Shown: positions 19,311-29,264 of the stretch, piece after piece
Layout: each line of letters opens with the position of its first letter
Numbering within the stretch: the first letter of the stretch is position 1
Origin: Symbiodinium natans
Lineage: Eukaryota; Sar; Dinophyceae; Suessiales; Symbiodiniaceae
NCBI GenBank assembly: GCA_905221605.1
Contig: CAJNDS010002824.1
Location: 182,501-246,500, forward strand
DNA: 64,000 nucleotides
Direction: 5' to 3'
The notes under the pieces: model-generated
What the model was told of the DNA's origin: nothing
What the model saw: only the letters and a program-made list of their open reading frames with translations
Database searches by the model: none
Translations under genes and position numbers: made by a program

Positions 19311-19559
19311 TTGCTCCAAGCACTACACCCCAAAACCCTAAGAGCTCTAACGCCACAAGCCCTCCCCACCCCCGGCTGCCCCCCCCCCGAACCCCACACC
19401 CCCGCGACATCGGGGGCACCGGTTGCAGTTGCGGCAACGCTGCAGAACCTTGAGATGGGGCTTTTAGGCCTCGAGGAGATTAGGGCCCGGGGCACAGGTT
19501 CTTCTTGCTGGTTCTTACTAGTAGTAGGGAATGAGCCTTTTACAGCGCATATGTTATAG
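19311..19559 (+). CDS. possible ORF, 82 codons
   Basis: Pro-rich start then PATSGAPVAVAATLQNLEMG .. LLGLEEIRARGTGSSCWFLL, TAG. Interrupted by a C8 run; the reverse strand is also open. Confidence 0.35.
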   Translation: MLQALHPKTLRALTPQALPTPGCPPPEPHTPATSGAPVAVAATLQNLEMGLLGLEEIRARGTGSSCWFLLVVGNEPFTAHML

Positions 19560-19679
19560 AGCTTCCCTTAGAGTTGGGGAGGCTTAGGACGGTTTAGGGC
19601 TCAAGGCCCCCGCGCAGAGCCCTAAACCCTAAACCCCAAACCCCAAACCCTCAACCCTAAACCCTAAACCCTAAATCCT

Positions 19680-19735
19680 ATGAAGCCTTCATGTAGGAAG
19701 GCGTAGAACTGCATGACGGTTGGAGGAGCCCACGC
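19680..19735 (-). CDS. possible short exon
   Basis: After CGATGAG|CG reads WAPPTVMQFYAFLHEGFI. Natural composition but very short. Confidence 0.4.
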
Positions 19736-19811
19736 TCATCGCGAAACCCCCTTTTTGGTGGGGTTTAGGGTTTAGGGTTTGGGGTTTGGGGTTTTGGGTT
19801 TGGGGTTTAGG

Positions 19812-20028
19812 GTCCGCCGACCCTGGCGGCGTGTTGGATGGGAAAAGGAGGTGAAAACCTCCCTCTTTCCCTCCTTACCCCCCAAAACGCGGGGGGGGGG
19901 GGGGGGGGGGGGGGGTGGGGGGGTCGGTGCACAATTTTTTCGTGGAGGACCGCACCACCCGCACAGCGTAAACAGGCGGTTCAGCACAGGGGGGTAGGGG
20001 CGCCCTCAGCAAAATCAGCGTTTTCGCC

Positions 20029-20071
<43 letters not shown>

Positions 20072-20094
20072 ACACCCCCCCCCCACCCCCCCCC

Positions 20095-20125
<31 letters not shown>

Positions 20126-20294
20126 ACACCCCCCCCACCCACCCCCACCCCCCCCCCACCACTCTTTTTGGCTTGAGCTTGTCCTGATTCTCCCCCTACC
20201 CCCCCCAAACGTTTCACAGAACTCTGCCGAGCAGGCTGGGATAGACCTCTCAACTATGCTCCAGCGGGGTCGGCGGCTTGAGCCGGAGGCTCTT
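19812..20294. mobile_element. element L, copy 2, swollen by C/G runs
   Basis: Starts GTCCGCCGACCCTGGCGGCG and ends GGTCGGCGGCTTGAGCCGGA then GGCTCTTA, as copy 1. Interior expanded by a G run (19889-19923) and about 130 bp of almost pure C (20030-20160). The P- and G-rich ORFs here are homopolymer translations. Confidence 0.85.
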
Positions 20295-20410
20295 AAATTT
20301 AGCGTTTAGGGTTTAGGGTTTAGGGTTTACGGTTGTTTAAACAACCCTTAGGGTCTAGGGTTTAGGGTTTAGGGTTTGGGGTTTGGGGTTTAGGGTTTGG
20401 GGTTTAGGGT

Positions 20411-20578
20411 TTAGGGTTTAGGGTTTAGGGTTTGGGGGGGTGGAACTTTGAGAGTTGCTTCCTCCAATTGGGGGGGGGATGAGCATGCTTGGGTCCATGC
20501 CACTTGCCGCGAGATGCCATCGGTGATGGAGACCTTGCAGGACTCGGGGCTTGGGGGCTTTACGGCTTCCACGCCCAT
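20411..20578 (-). CDS. small ORF, 55 codons, ATG to CCC TAA
   Basis: Opens MGVEAVKPPSPESCKVSITD, continues GISRQVAWTQACSSPPQLEE then ATLKVPPP, and finishes QTLNPKP with a stop inside the array. An in-frame TGA precedes the ATG, so this could be a complete small protein or a terminal exon. Confidence 0.55.
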   Translation of the reverse strand: MGVEAVKPPSPESCKVSITDGISRQVAWTQACSSPPQLEEATLKVPPPQTLNPKP

Positions 20579-20829
20579 AACAAATCAAGGGCCGGACATT
20601 CAGGGTTTATGGGTTTTAGTGTACAAGTGCATTGTGATAAGAAATGTTATTGAACAAGAAACTAGAGTCTGGCCGGCGCAGGAAGACGAGATTTGAGACT
20701 CTCGTCCAGAAAAATAGGCTATTTTGCCAGTCGCTTAGTTCATGCAGGATCGGCTCAGGGTTTCAGGCTTCAAGAGCTTCGGGAACGAGTCTGGTATCAA
20801 GATTTGGAGCTCAACATCGTGGACTACGA

Positions 20830-21015
20830 CGTGGAGCGGCCCAGATAGGGCCGAAAGAGGGGTTCCAGCCCTATCTGGCCCCGATGGGGCCGAAATGGGT
20901 GTTTAGGGCGGGAATAGGCGTTTCCAGCCCTATCTGGTCCAGAGGGCCAAAACGTGGGCTTCCAGACTTTGAAGCTGATCTCGGCGCCCAGATAGGGCCG
21001 AAATTCTTGGCGACG
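20830..21015. repeat. degenerate tandem repeat with CAGATAGGGCCGAAA
   Basis: CCAGATAGGGCCGAAA recurs at 20840, 20878 (CCGATGGGGCCGAAA), 20937 (CAGAGGGCCAAAA) and 20989, with inverted CCCTATCTGG between. Both strands stay open through it (AQIGPK / FGPIWA words). Confidence 0.6.
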
Positions 21016-21193
21016 TTGAGGCTGTTTCTCTCTTCAATCCTGTCCCATGCCCCCCCCCAAGTCTCGCAACCCAAATCACGACTGTATATGTACACTATAA
21101 AGCACCAAAGTCCAAAACCCAAAGTCCTTAAACTGGAAAACACCCAGCAGCCAAAGAACCTGGAGCCCCAGGCACGAACCCGACCCACTAACT

Positions 21194-21383
21194 TAGGGTT
21201 TAGGGTTTAGGGTTTAGGGTTTAGGGTTTAGGGTTTAGGGTTTAGGGTTTAGGGTTTAGGGTTTAGGGTTTAGGGTTTAGGGTTTAGGGTTAGGTTTAGG
21301 GTTTAGGGTTTAGGGTTTAGGGTTTAGGGTTTAGGGTTTAGGGTTTAGGGTTTAGGGTTTAGGGTTTAGGGTTTAGGGTTTAG
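21194..21383. repeat. longest pure (TTTAGGG)n array
   Basis: About 27 consecutive perfect units with a single six-base unit (TTAGGT step) near 21291. Its last TTTAG is the acceptor of the exon at 21384. Confidence 0.97.
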
Positions 21384-21492
21384 GGCGTGTGAAAGCCAAG
21401 CACGCTGCCTCTGCCTTGAGGCATTGGGCGCATCGCATGCTCCTCGGAAGCGGCCCGTTTGCGAGCGAGAGTCCCTCAACGACAAACCCTAA
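21384..21492 (+). CDS. exon ending in a repeat-derived stop
   Basis: From TTTAG|G: ACESQARCLCLEALGASHAP then RKRPVCERESLNDKP and TAA at a CCCTAA unit. Cysteine-rich first half. Function unknown. Confidence 0.6.
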
Positions 21493-22189
21493 GTCCTGAA
21501 GCACCCCAAACCCTAAACCCTAAACCCTAAACCCCAAACCCTAAACCCTAAACCCTAAACCCTAAGATTTTAAGCCTAAAATCCGGGATCCTAAGCCCTA
21601 CCATCCGAAAGCGTGAGCTCTGAACCCTCAGCCCTGACGTTCCCTGAATCCGAAAAATCTTCTGACCCTAAACCCTAAACTAAAATCAGGCTCAGTGAGA
21701 CGACTTTTTCGGCTCGGAGCTGGGCTTAAGGTTTAGAGGCTGCGGGCCTAGGCTTAAGGTTGAGGGCTTAGGGTTTAGAGGGTTAGGGTTTAGGGCTAGG
21801 GTTGAGGCTTTTAGATTTTCGGGGTGCGTCCCAGAGACCCTGGACCACGCTGACCACCCCAAACCCCACCAATGCCCAAACCCTGGATTTTGATCAACCC
21901 TTAATCCACGAGATCCCAAAGCGCGCGTGAATCCGAAAACCTAAACCCAAAATCACAATCAAAAACAGAACCAGGGTAATACTCCCCGACCTAAAACCGC
22001 GTAGCAGTGCTCCCCGATCGAAACCAGCAACCCTCCCGAACCTTAAGCACAGCCCTCCCTCGAGAAGGGGCAAATCCTGCACCCTCAAAACCCTCGACCC
22101 TATATAAACCCCCAGCCACGGCCCAAAACCCGAAAACATCCAACCACCCCAAACCCTAAACCACCCAAGCCCTAAACCTCAAAACCCAA

Positions 22190-22283
22190 GAAGGCTCCCT
22201 AAGGTTCCGGCTGGTTCGGAACCATCGGCACGCCGCAGCTGCAGCAGAGCACGGTCGAGACGCCCAGCGTCGACTGGCATCAG
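22190..22283 (-). CDS. internal exon, strand uncertain
   Basis: Minus strand reads MPVDAGRLDRALLQLRRADG then SEPAGTLGSLL; the plus strand (GSLRFRLVRNHRHAAAAAEH) is open too. Confidence 0.4.
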
Positions 22284-22295
22284 GGGTTTAGGGTT

Positions 22296-22372
22296 TAGGG
22301 TTTAGGGCTTAGGGCTTAGGGCTTAGGGCTTAGGGCTTAGGGCTTAGGGCTTAGGGCTTAGGCTTAGGGTTT
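22296..22372. repeat. CTTAGGG variant array
   Basis: About eight CTTAGGG units flanked by TTTAGGG. Confidence 0.95.
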
Positions 22373-22389
22373 AGGTTTTAGGGTAGAAG

Positions 22390-22491
22390 TCTAAGCCTGC
22401 AAGCGTCGTGCGATATGATGCACACGCAAAGTTCATAACACCTGTGGCCTGCAATCATGTTCCGTACAAGCAGACCAGCTTGCACGAAAGG
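22390..22491 (+). CDS. internal exon, unknown gene
   Basis: Exactly 34 codons between GTAGAAG|TCT and GAAAGG|GTTTAGGG (phase 0/0). Reads SKPASVVRYDAHAKFITPVA then CNHVPYKQTSLHER. The array itself forms the donor. Confidence 0.65.
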
Positions 22492-22518
22492 GTTTAGGGT
22501 TTAGGGTTTAGGGCTTAG

Positions 22519-22699
22519 GGACACAGTCAACGCAGGTACCAAACTCTCAGACTTGCCGGTGTCCACGGCCATGAGCGGATTAACACCATTGGTTTGCCAT
22601 TGGGGTCCTCATCCAAGGCAAGTCCTTTCCCGAGCCTACAACCGGAATTCTGGGCTGCGGGATCACCATGTAGTTGTTCCTGGAAGCCCTAAACCCTAA
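22519..22699 (+). CDS. 3' terminal exon, strand uncertain
   Basis: From CTTAG|G the plus strand is open for 59 codons (DTVNAGTKLSDLPVSTAMSG .. SRAYNRNSGLRDHHVVVPGS) and stops at CCC TAA. The minus strand also has good text (GVNPLMAVDTGKSESLVPAL), so strand needs RNA evidence. Confidence 0.5.
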
Positions 22700-22736
22700 A
22701 CCCGAAACCACCCTTAACCCTAAAAAACCCTAAACC

Positions 22737-22779
22737 CTATTAAGGACTGTTAGTATCAGGGGGAACATACATCCCATTT
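22737..22779. mobile_element. family A right half
   Basis: TATTAAGGACTGTTAGTATC then AGGGGGAACATACATCCCA, with a small ACAT duplication. Confidence 0.8.
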
Positions 22780-23074
22780 GGGGTAGGGTTTAGGGTTTAG
22801 GGTTTCGGGTGTATGGGTTTAGGGTTTAGGGTTTAGGGTCTGACGGCCTCCAAGAAGAAAGCCCTGAGCCCTCAACCCTGCAAAAACAAAGAAATGCAAA
22901 CTCCTAAACCACCCTCTAAACCCTCAACCAGGCGCCTCACCCCGAGCCCTTAAAGCCTTCAACCCTCAAGCCCTGGCCCCTAAACCCTCAAAACCCGAAG
23001 CTCTAAACCCCGAAGCCCGGAACCCCTAAACCCTAAACCGCAAACCCTCAACCCTAAACCCTAAACCTTAACAT

Positions 23075-23185
23075 CCCCGGCCTCCATGGAGATGTCATGG
23101 CTTCGCTTCATGCCCATCGAAACTACGGCGCCCCAATGGCGATTTCCACTCTCAGGCGACGGGGGCCTCGTGCCCTCACGAAGGG
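23075..23185. CDS. exon-like island, strand undecided
   Basis: Plus strand: MEMSWLRFMPIETTAPQWRF. Minus strand: REGTRPPSPESGNRHWGAVV. Both are open and natural-looking. Confidence 0.35.
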
Positions 23186-23191
23186 GGTACT

Positions 23192-23298
23192 GTAAGGGGT
23201 CGGGAATAAATTCTGATAGTATTGGGTTATGGCTCCTATATCATTCTACTATAATAACCCCCCAAAACCCCTATTCGAATTACTAAGGCCCCTATACT
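23192..23298. mobile_element. family F palindromic element
   Basis: GTAAGGGGTCGGGAATAAAT .. TTGGGTTATGGCTCCTATAT .. ACTATAATAACCCCCCAAAA .. TAAGGCCCCTATAC. Confidence 0.85.
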
Positions 23299-23341
23299 AT
23301 GAGGGTCTTAGGGGGTACTCAGGTATTGAGGGGATTGAGGC

Positions 23342-23513
23342 TTAGGGCTCGTTGCAGACTATGTGCTGTCTTAGGGTATAAGGCTTGGGGCCTTTGAGAC
23401 ACAACTGACTCTTCAACTGACCGGCGTCTTTTGAGGTGCTCCCCTTGTTGAGCCAAGCAGCTTGACTAGGACTGCCCGAGTAGCTCTTGTAGGGCCGGGT
23501 GTCATCCATAACC
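23342..23513 (-). CDS. terminal exon or complete 55-codon ORF
   Basis: Acceptor TTTAG|G; the frame contains ATG two codons in and reads MDDTRPYKSYSGSPSQAAWL, NKGSTSKDAGQLKSQLCLKG, PKPYTLRQHIVCNEP, stopping at CCC TAA. Strongly protein-like. Function unknown. Confidence 0.7.
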
Positions 23514-24149
23514 CTAAACTCTAAACCCTAAACCCTAAACCCTAAACCCTAAACGTAAGCCATCCTTAAAACCTCCAGAGGCGTCATCTTTAGAACCCCT
23601 GAACCACGTCAACCTTCCTAAGCTCTACATGGGTGGGGGTTCCGGGATTCCCATAATTCCCGTTAGAAGAGTTCTGTTCTTTTTGGGGTATTTTCCCGAA
23701 ACCCTAAACCCTCAACACCCCAAACCCTAAACCCCAAACCCCAAAACCTAAACCCCAAACGCGAAACCCTAAACCCTAAACCCTAAACCCAATCTTGGGG
23801 GAATACCCATATCAGCTGAGGGCTCAGGGTTTCGGGGCTCATCTCCTTGGCCTTGGGCCCCAGATCCCGGAAAGCCTAGGGTTTAGGGTTTAGGGTTTAG
23901 GGTTCAGGGTTTAGGGTTTAGGGTTTAGGGTTTGGGGTTTGGGGTTTAGGGTTTAGGGTTCAGGGTTCAGGGTTCAGGGTTTAGGGTTTATAGGGTTTAG
24001 GGTTCAGGGTTCAGGGTTTAGGGAAATCCCTTCCCCACTCTAAAACGGCTCCAAGAAACCTCAAGGTTTAGGGGCTTGAGGTTTTGGATTTAGGATTTGG
24101 GGTTCAGGGTTCAAGGTTTAGGGTTTAGGGCTTAGGGTTTAGGGTTTAG

Positions 24150-24303
24150 GGTTCTTAAGCGAGGGGGGTTCATGGTGGGTAGGTACCTAGGAAACCTTCG
24201 GGAAGCTTAGGGAACCTTAGGGAGTGGTGGGGAGTATTCAGGAACCTTGGGTTACATACCCCTCCTTCCTTGAACCCCCCCCCCCCCCCTCCCTTAAGAA
24301 CCC
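24150..24303. mobile_element. family G element, copy 1
   Basis: Ends GGGTTCTTAAGCGAGGGGGG and CCTCCCTTAAGAACCC form inverted repeats. Inside: GGTTCATGG, AAGCTTAGGGAACCTTAGGG, GGGTTACATACCCC. About 150 bp; copy 2 at 40868. Confidence 0.85.
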
Positions 24304-24377
24304 TAAACCCTAAACCCTAAACCCTAAACCCTAAACCCTAAACCCTTCAGAGCCCCACAATCTTTTGCTGGCCACAG

Positions 24378-24453
24378 CTAGTCGTCGTCGCCTCCCCAGT
24401 CACCGAGATCGAAGTCTCCGAACATGCCTCCAGGCAACAGCTCGTGGTTGGGG
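24378..24453 (-). CDS. 3' terminal exon, acidic C-terminus
   Basis: From ATTAAG|C: PNHELLPGGMFGDFDLGDWG then GDDD and TAG. A clear acidic C-terminal tail. The exon at 25011 (GGDDGGDWDTEGL) has a similar composition on the same strand. Confidence 0.65.
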
Positions 24454-24627
24454 CTTAATTATGGGGTAGGAGGGACCCCCTCGAAGGGGTGTAGGGTTCA
24501 GGGTGTAGCGGTTTTGGGTTTAGGGTTTAGGGTTGAGGGTTTAGGGTTTACCCTTTCTCTTATTCCCCTCTATAACCCTTATATAGACCTTGCAAAGTAC
24601 CTTTTACCTATGAAGTAGCCCCAAAAT

Positions 24628-24697
24628 AAGCCTCAAGGAACCCCTAAGGTCCCCTTTAAGGGTCCCTCCTCTAGTCCCTTGAGGCTTTGGCGTTTGG
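24628..24697. repeat. small palindrome AAGCCTCAAGG .. CCTTGAGGCTT
   Basis: 11-bp perfect inverted ends around nested CCTAAGGTCCCC / AAGGGTCCC repeats; a single short element. Confidence 0.6.
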
Positions 24698-24836
24698 GAT
24701 GAAGTTTACATCAACGTTCATAGGTACTTACAGCAGGGCTATGTACAAGGATCCCAACATAGGTTGTAACTCCGTATTGCTAGAGTCACCCCCATCCCCA
24801 AGATGTGGTTTTAGGCTTACGGCCCTCAACCCCCTA

Positions 24837-25008
24837 ACCCTAAACCCTAAACCCTAAACCCTAAACCCTAAACCCTAAACCCTAAACCCTAAACCCTAAA
24901 CCCTAAACCCTAAACCCTAAACCCTAAACCCTAAACCCTAAACCCTAACCCTAAACCCTAAACCCTAACCTAAACCCTAAACCCTAAACCCTAAACCCTA
25001 ACCCTAAA
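24837..25008. repeat. (CCCTAAA)n array
   Basis: About 24 units with a few six-base steps. On the minus strand it lies upstream of the 24378 exon. Confidence 0.97.
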
Positions 25009-25010
25009 CA

Positions 25011-25090
25011 CAGAGGCCTTCAGTGTCCCAGTCGCCGCCATCATCACCACCAGCCGCCTCCGGCAGAATGCAGTTGCGACTTAGGGTGCC
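25011..25090 (-). CDS. internal exon, acidic
   Basis: CCCTAAG|T then SRNCILPEAAGGDDGGDWDT, EGLC, and GTGT|GTTTAGGG-type donor. The plus strand (TEAFSVPVAAIITTSRLRQN) is also open. Confidence 0.45.
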
Positions 25091-25100
25091 GGCTTCAGGT

Positions 25101-25215
25101 TTAGGGTTGAGGGTTGAGGGTTTGAGGGTTTGAGGGTTTGAGGGTTTGAGGGTTTGAGGGTTTGAGGGTTTGAGGGTTTGAGGGTTTGAGGGTTTGAGGG
25201 TTTGAGGGTTTAGGG
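25101..25215. repeat. 8-mer TTTGAGGG array
   Basis: About twelve TTTGAGGG units, an octamer derivative of the heptamer. Confidence 0.95.
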
Positions 25216-25234
25216 TTTAGGGTTTTCCTGGCAG

Positions 25235-25298
25235 TGTTCTGCTTCGCGCCTACAAGCAGGGTTATGTGTACTGCAACTGGGGCTACAACAACATGTAG
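25235..25298 (+). CDS. 3' terminal exon, unknown gene
   Basis: Acceptor TTTTCCTGGCAG|T with a pyrimidine tract formed by the array edge, then VLLRAYKQGYVYCNWGYNNM and TAG. Tyrosine/asparagine-rich C-terminus. Confidence 0.7.
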
Positions 25299-25515
25299 CC
25301 TCAAACCCTGAACCCCAAACCCCAAACCCGAATCCTCGGCAGACAAGTGCCTGTACCCTACCCCAAACCCCAACCACCCCTCAACCCTAAACCCCAAACC
25401 CCAAACCCCAAACCCCAAACCCCAAACCCCCCGTAACCCTAAACCCTAAACCCTAAACCCCCCGTAACCCTAAACCCTAAACCCCAAAACCTCCCACCCC
25501 CCAATTGCTAACGCC

Positions 25516-25606
25516 ATGGCCGCCCTTCCCGCGCCTCTTCGGCCGGAGCCGCCTCGCTGGCGACGGCGCTGGCAGCGAACATGCCGGCCACTCCTGGGAC
25601 TTTCGA
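25516..25606 (-). CDS. internal exon, alanine-rich
   Basis: Minus strand reads SKVPGVAGMFAASAVASEAA then PAEEAREGRPWR. Resembles a transit-peptide or linker segment; other frames are partly open. Confidence 0.45.
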
Positions 25607-25777
25607 GTTTAGGGTTTAGAGCTTAGGGTTTAAGATTGAAGGTTCGGGGGTTGGGAGGTTTTGGGGGTTTGAAGGCTTGGGGTGTAGGACTCCCCGGAGT
25701 GGTGACGAGGGATCTAGGGTTCAGGGTTTAGGGTTTAGGGACTAGGGTTTAGGGGTTTCAGGGATATGGTTTTCTTA

Positions 25778-25923
25778 GGGTAGTTACATGGTCCTGTAGT
25801 ATGGGCCCTTAAAAGGGGACCCTATACCAACTTTGTATGTATATATATATATATGTACCCTATACTACATCAGCACCCTTTCAAGACGGTAAGGGACCAT
25901 CTTAAGGGCCCATGAAACTACCC
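25778..25923. mobile_element. family D palindromic element, full copy
   Basis: GGGTAGTTACATGGTCCTGT .. GGGCCCTTAAAAGGGGACCC .. (TA) run .. AAGGGACCATCTTAAGGGCC then CATGAAACTACCC. About 146 bp. Confidence 0.85.
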
Positions 25924-25978
25924 ATAGAGTTTTGGTTTGGGCATGTTTTCGGCTGTGGGTTCAAAGTCAAGGCCAAAA

Positions 25979-26082
25979 AGGGTTTAGGGTTTAGGGTTTA
26001 GGGTTTAGGGTTTAGGGTTTAGGGTTTAGGGTTTAGGGTTTAGGGTTTAGGGTTTAGGGTTTAGGGTTTAGGGTTTAGGGTT
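25979..26082. repeat. (TTTAGGG)n array
   Basis: About 15 perfect units. Confidence 0.97.
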
Positions 26083-26085
26083 TAC

Positions 26086-26136
26086 GTATGAGCTAGTAGG
26101 CGGTATCCCCATGGCCCCGTGGCTTTGAGCGGCTGC
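26086..26136 (-). CDS. 17-codon internal exon
   Basis: Between GTTCAG|GCA and TCATAC|GTAAACCC, phase 0/0. Reads AAAQSHGAMGIPPTSSY. Confidence 0.55.
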
Positions 26137-26188
26137 CTGAACTTCAAACCCGAAGGCCTAAACCCAAAGAAAGCTACACCCCAAAAAC

Positions 26189-26291
26189 TTGGATGTTCCC
26201 CCTTATACCAACAGCCTTAATATGGATTATAGTACCCCCCCAATTAGAATACCTTTTTTAAGGACTGCTAGAATAAGGGGGAACATCCCAA
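26189..26291. mobile_element. family A palindromic element
   Basis: TTGGATGTTCCCCCTTATAC .. GAATAAGGGGGAACATCCCA. Full length. Confidence 0.9.
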
Positions 26292-26650
26292 CCCCAAAAC
26301 CCTAAAAACCGTAAATCCCGAAAACCCTAAAAGCCCGAAACCCTAAACCGCCCAAACCCTAACAACACCCTACACCCGGAACCTTCACAAGATCCTGCAT
26401 AGGATGTCTTTTGCTTAGCTTTGAGGGGCTTGGGGGTTGGGGCTGGATTAGGGTTCACAGTAAGGCTTAGGGTTTAGGGGTTTGAGTGCAGGGTTTTGGG
26501 TTTAAGATTCACAGTCTAAGGAATTCCAGGTCTAAGGGACGCTGGGATACCAACCACCTCGACCCAGTTTAGGGTTTAGGGTTTAGGGTTTAGGCTGTAG
26601 GGTTTAGGGTTTAGGGTTTAGGGCCTTCCTACGAACTTAGGAAGACCCTA

Positions 26651-26702
26651 CAACGTTCATTGGCCTCAATGCTCCAGAACCCGGTTTCGGCCGTTGAGTC
26701 TT
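26651..26702 (-). CDS. short internal exon
   Basis: Minus strand reads STAETGFWSIEANERC and meets GTT|GTAGGG; continuing it reads RVFLSS then stop. Confidence 0.5.
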
Positions 26703-26919
26703 GGGTTTCAGGGGTTGAGGGGCTTAATACGGGTTGTTTGGGGCTGAGGACTTGTTCAGGGCTTAAGGTTCCTAAACCCAAAGCCCTGAAAACCAAGGCC
26801 CACAGACACCTAAAGCCCGAACCCTTAACCCCCAAGGTCCAAAGATCCTGAACCCTCAACCCTCAACCCTCAACCCTAAACCCTAAACCCCAAACCCTAA
26901 TAAACCCTAAACCCTAAAC

Positions 26920-27029
26920 CTCAAGACGCCCGCAAGAGAGGCCGGGGCACCGGTGATGGCTGCCCCGGCGATGGAGAAGATGGGCGTCACGAGGCCGAGC
27001 ATCATCAGTGGGTTTGACTTGGCCCAATC
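26920..27029 (-). CDS. internal exon with membrane segment
   Basis: 110 nt between AACCCAAG|GAT and TTGAG|GTTTAGGG. Reads DWAKSNPLMMLGLVTPIFSI then AGAAITGAPASLAGVL, a hydrophobic segment. The donor is a telomere-type unit. Function unknown. Confidence 0.7.
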
Positions 27030-27150
27030 CTTGGGTTTCGGGGTTTAGGGTTTAGGATTTCCGGTTTAAGGTTAAGGGTTTAGGGTTTAGGGTTGAGGTA
27101 ACCCTAAACCCTAAACCCCTAAACCCCCCAACCCCTGAACCCCTAAGAGC

Positions 27151-27244
27151 CCTAAGCCCAGCAGCGATCCAGCCCTGCTCAAGCGCCGTCGGCAGTCGAC
27201 TACGCCGCGGGCCGAGGGGTCGCTCCAGGAAGTCGGACCTGCTT
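27151..27244. CDS. exon-like island, strand undecided
   Basis: Plus: PSSDPALLKRRRQSTTPRAE. Minus: PSRSDFLERPLGPRRSRLPT. Both open end to end. Confidence 0.4.
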
Positions 27245-27676
27245 GGGGCTTAGGGGTTTAGGGGTTTAGGGGTTTAGGGATTAGGGGTTTAGGGTTTAGG
27301 GTTTAGGGTTTAGAGTTTAGGGTTTAGGGTTTAGGGTTTAGGGTTTAGGGTTTAGGGTTTAGGGCTAGGGGGTGGTAGGGTTGAGAGTTCGAGGAGGGTT
27401 TAGCCTTTGTTGGGGGGTTAGGGGGTGTGGGGCTTAGGGTTTAGAAGGGATAAGGCTTTGGGTTTGGGAACTTGGGGTAGCTGGGTGACGTAGAACCTTG
27501 AAGAGGGGGTTATTGACACCTATGGACCTTCAAGACGACCCTGAACACATAGATTCCTAGATCCCGGGCAAGCACCTAGAGCCCGCAAAGCTTAAGATGA
27601 CCAAGATACCCCAAATAAGGTACCCTAAACCCCAAACCCTTAACCCTTGAACCCATGAGTCCCCAAACCCCTTTAG

Positions 27677-27749
27677 GCTCTTCAAGAAGAGTCTGGCTGC
27701 AGGTTTGCAGTGCCAGAGATTGAAACGGTGGTTTTGTGCTTGGTTGAGG
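27677..27749 (+). CDS. internal exon, unknown gene
   Basis: 73 nt between CCTTTAG|GCT and GTTGAGG|GTCTAGGG. Reads ALQEESGCRFAVPEIETVVL then CLVE. Confidence 0.6.
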
Positions 27750-28007
27750 GTCTAGGGTTTAGGGTGTAGGGTTTAGTGTCTAGGGTGCAGGGTTGAGGGG
27801 ACGCTGCATGGCAGCCCTTTTGGGTATGTATTTCGGGGACCTAAACCCTAAAACCCTATAGCAGAATCTGGACCAGCTTCAAAAAACCTAAACCCTAAAC
27901 CCCTAGAACCGCAATTCCCCTAAACCCCAAACCATAAACCTAAACCCTAAACCGTAAACCTGAACCCTAAACCCTAAACCCTAAACCCTACACGCCCTCC
28001 CCCGCAG

Positions 28008-28076
28008 TCGCTGGGCCGCCCACCACGTCGCCGTGAGCCGACCGGGGGCCCGCCGACAGGAGCCTCTCGTCCATCG
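28008..28076 (+). CDS. internal exon with canonical borders
   Basis: CCCTCCCCCGCAG|TCG and CATCG|GTAAGTC bound exactly 23 codons. Reads SLGRPPRRREPTGGPPTGAS then RPS. Flanks are CCCTAAA text upstream and TTTAGGG downstream. A second frame is open. Confidence 0.7.
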
Positions 28077-28085
28077 GTAAGTCTG

Positions 28086-28320
28086 GGGGGGCTTAGGGTT
28101 TAGGGTTTAGGGTTTAGGGTTTAGGGTTTAGGGTTTAGGGTTTAGGGTTTAGGGTTTAGGGTTTAGGGTTCAGGATGTAGTTTGCGGTTTGGGATGTAGT
28201 CTAGGGTTCAGGGTTTAGGATGTAGTTTTGGGTTTAGGGTTCAGGGTTTAGGGGGGGAGGGGGGGGGGCTTAAGGTTTAAGGTCTGGGATATTTAGGGTT
28301 TAGGGGTTTCAAGTCTGGGG
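28086..28320. repeat. (TTTAGGG)n array and degenerate tail
   Basis: Twelve perfect units then TTTAGGATGTAG-type variants and a short G run. Confidence 0.9.
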
Positions 28321-28383
28321 CTTAAGGTCTTGGAGTTCACAGTTGAAGTTCAGGGTCCAGGGTTTAGGCTTCGGGTTTCGGGC

Positions 28384-28625
28384 TCAGGCATTCATATTTT
28401 TTTTGGAGGGCCCACATGGCTTGAAAGAAAGCCTCGGCTCCGGGTAAATGGCTCGGTTTGCATCACCAGCCCTGTCCCAGTAGACAATGTCCTGCTTGCG
28501 GAGGACCTTGTAGTGCACGAACTTAGTCTGGGTCTCAATGTCCATGCGGGACACCCAGAAGGAGTGGAACCGGGCCTCCAACCAAAAGGAGATGGATTCC
28601 ATTCGCGTGAAGAGGTCTTGGACGC
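28384..28625 (-). CDS. exon, unknown gene
   Basis: Acceptor TTGGCTCCCAG|G, then 80 codons: VQDLFTRMESISFWLEARFH .. SRMDIETQTKFVHYKVLRKQ .. IVYWDRAGDANRAIYPEPRL. Well-balanced globular sequence. The frame stays open upstream (LARGVRLSEELRGRTPSAAW), so the exon could be longer. Family not recognised. Confidence 0.7.
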
Positions 28626-29124
28626 CTGGGAGCCAACAGCCACAAATTGGGAAGTGAGGACAGCAAGGGCCAACAAAGTGCCCTAAACTGAAAAGCCAAG
28701 CAGCTGAAGGAGTCCTCCCGCGCAATTCTTCACTAAGGCGCACGCCTCTCGCAAGACAAAGAAATATCCCCGAAACCCTGTATCCATCAAACCTTACCCC
28801 CTGAACCCAAACCGTATAATATCTAAACCCCATATCACCCCGATAGGCCCTGGATCCTGAACCCGAAACCCCAAACCGTAAACCCAAACCTTCCTAAACT
28901 TCCTAAACTTCCTGAACCTCCTAAGCTTCCTAAACTTCCAAAACCCTAAACTTTGTAAACCCTAAACTTCCTCAACCTCCTGAACTTCCTAAACTCTAAG
29001 CTTCTTCAACCCTAAGCTTCCTAAACCCTAATCCCTAAACCCTAAACCCTAATCCCTAAACCCTAAACTTCCTAAACCTCCTGAACTTCCTAAACCCTAA
29101 ACCCTAAACCCTAAACCCTAAACC

Positions 29125-29215
29125 CCAAACCCTGACAGGCCTGTGGCGAGACATGGCCCCTCCAACAGCGAAGCTGGCACGGCCCGGGCCTTTCAGGGCG
29201 GCAGGGGGGTCAAGG
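29125..29215. CDS. exon-like island, strand undecided
   Basis: Minus: SRALDPPAALKGPGRASFAV then GGAMSRH. Plus: GLWRDMAPPTAKLARPGPFR. Both open. Confidence 0.35.
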
Positions 29216-29264
29216 GCCCTCGACCCTAAACCCTAAACCCTAAACCCTCAAGCCCCCTGTAACT

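Noticed and set aside
20030-20160. CRISPR-like or regulatory array
   Set aside because: Homopolymer C with scattered A/T; no repeat-spacer structure. No CRISPR array was seen in the window.
20161-20190. Second spliced-leader relict (TTTTTGGCTTGAG)
   Set aside because: Only TTTTGGCT matches; the following CAAG is absent.
19772-20253. Gly- and Pro-rich ORFs
   Set aside because: Translation of G and C runs in element L.
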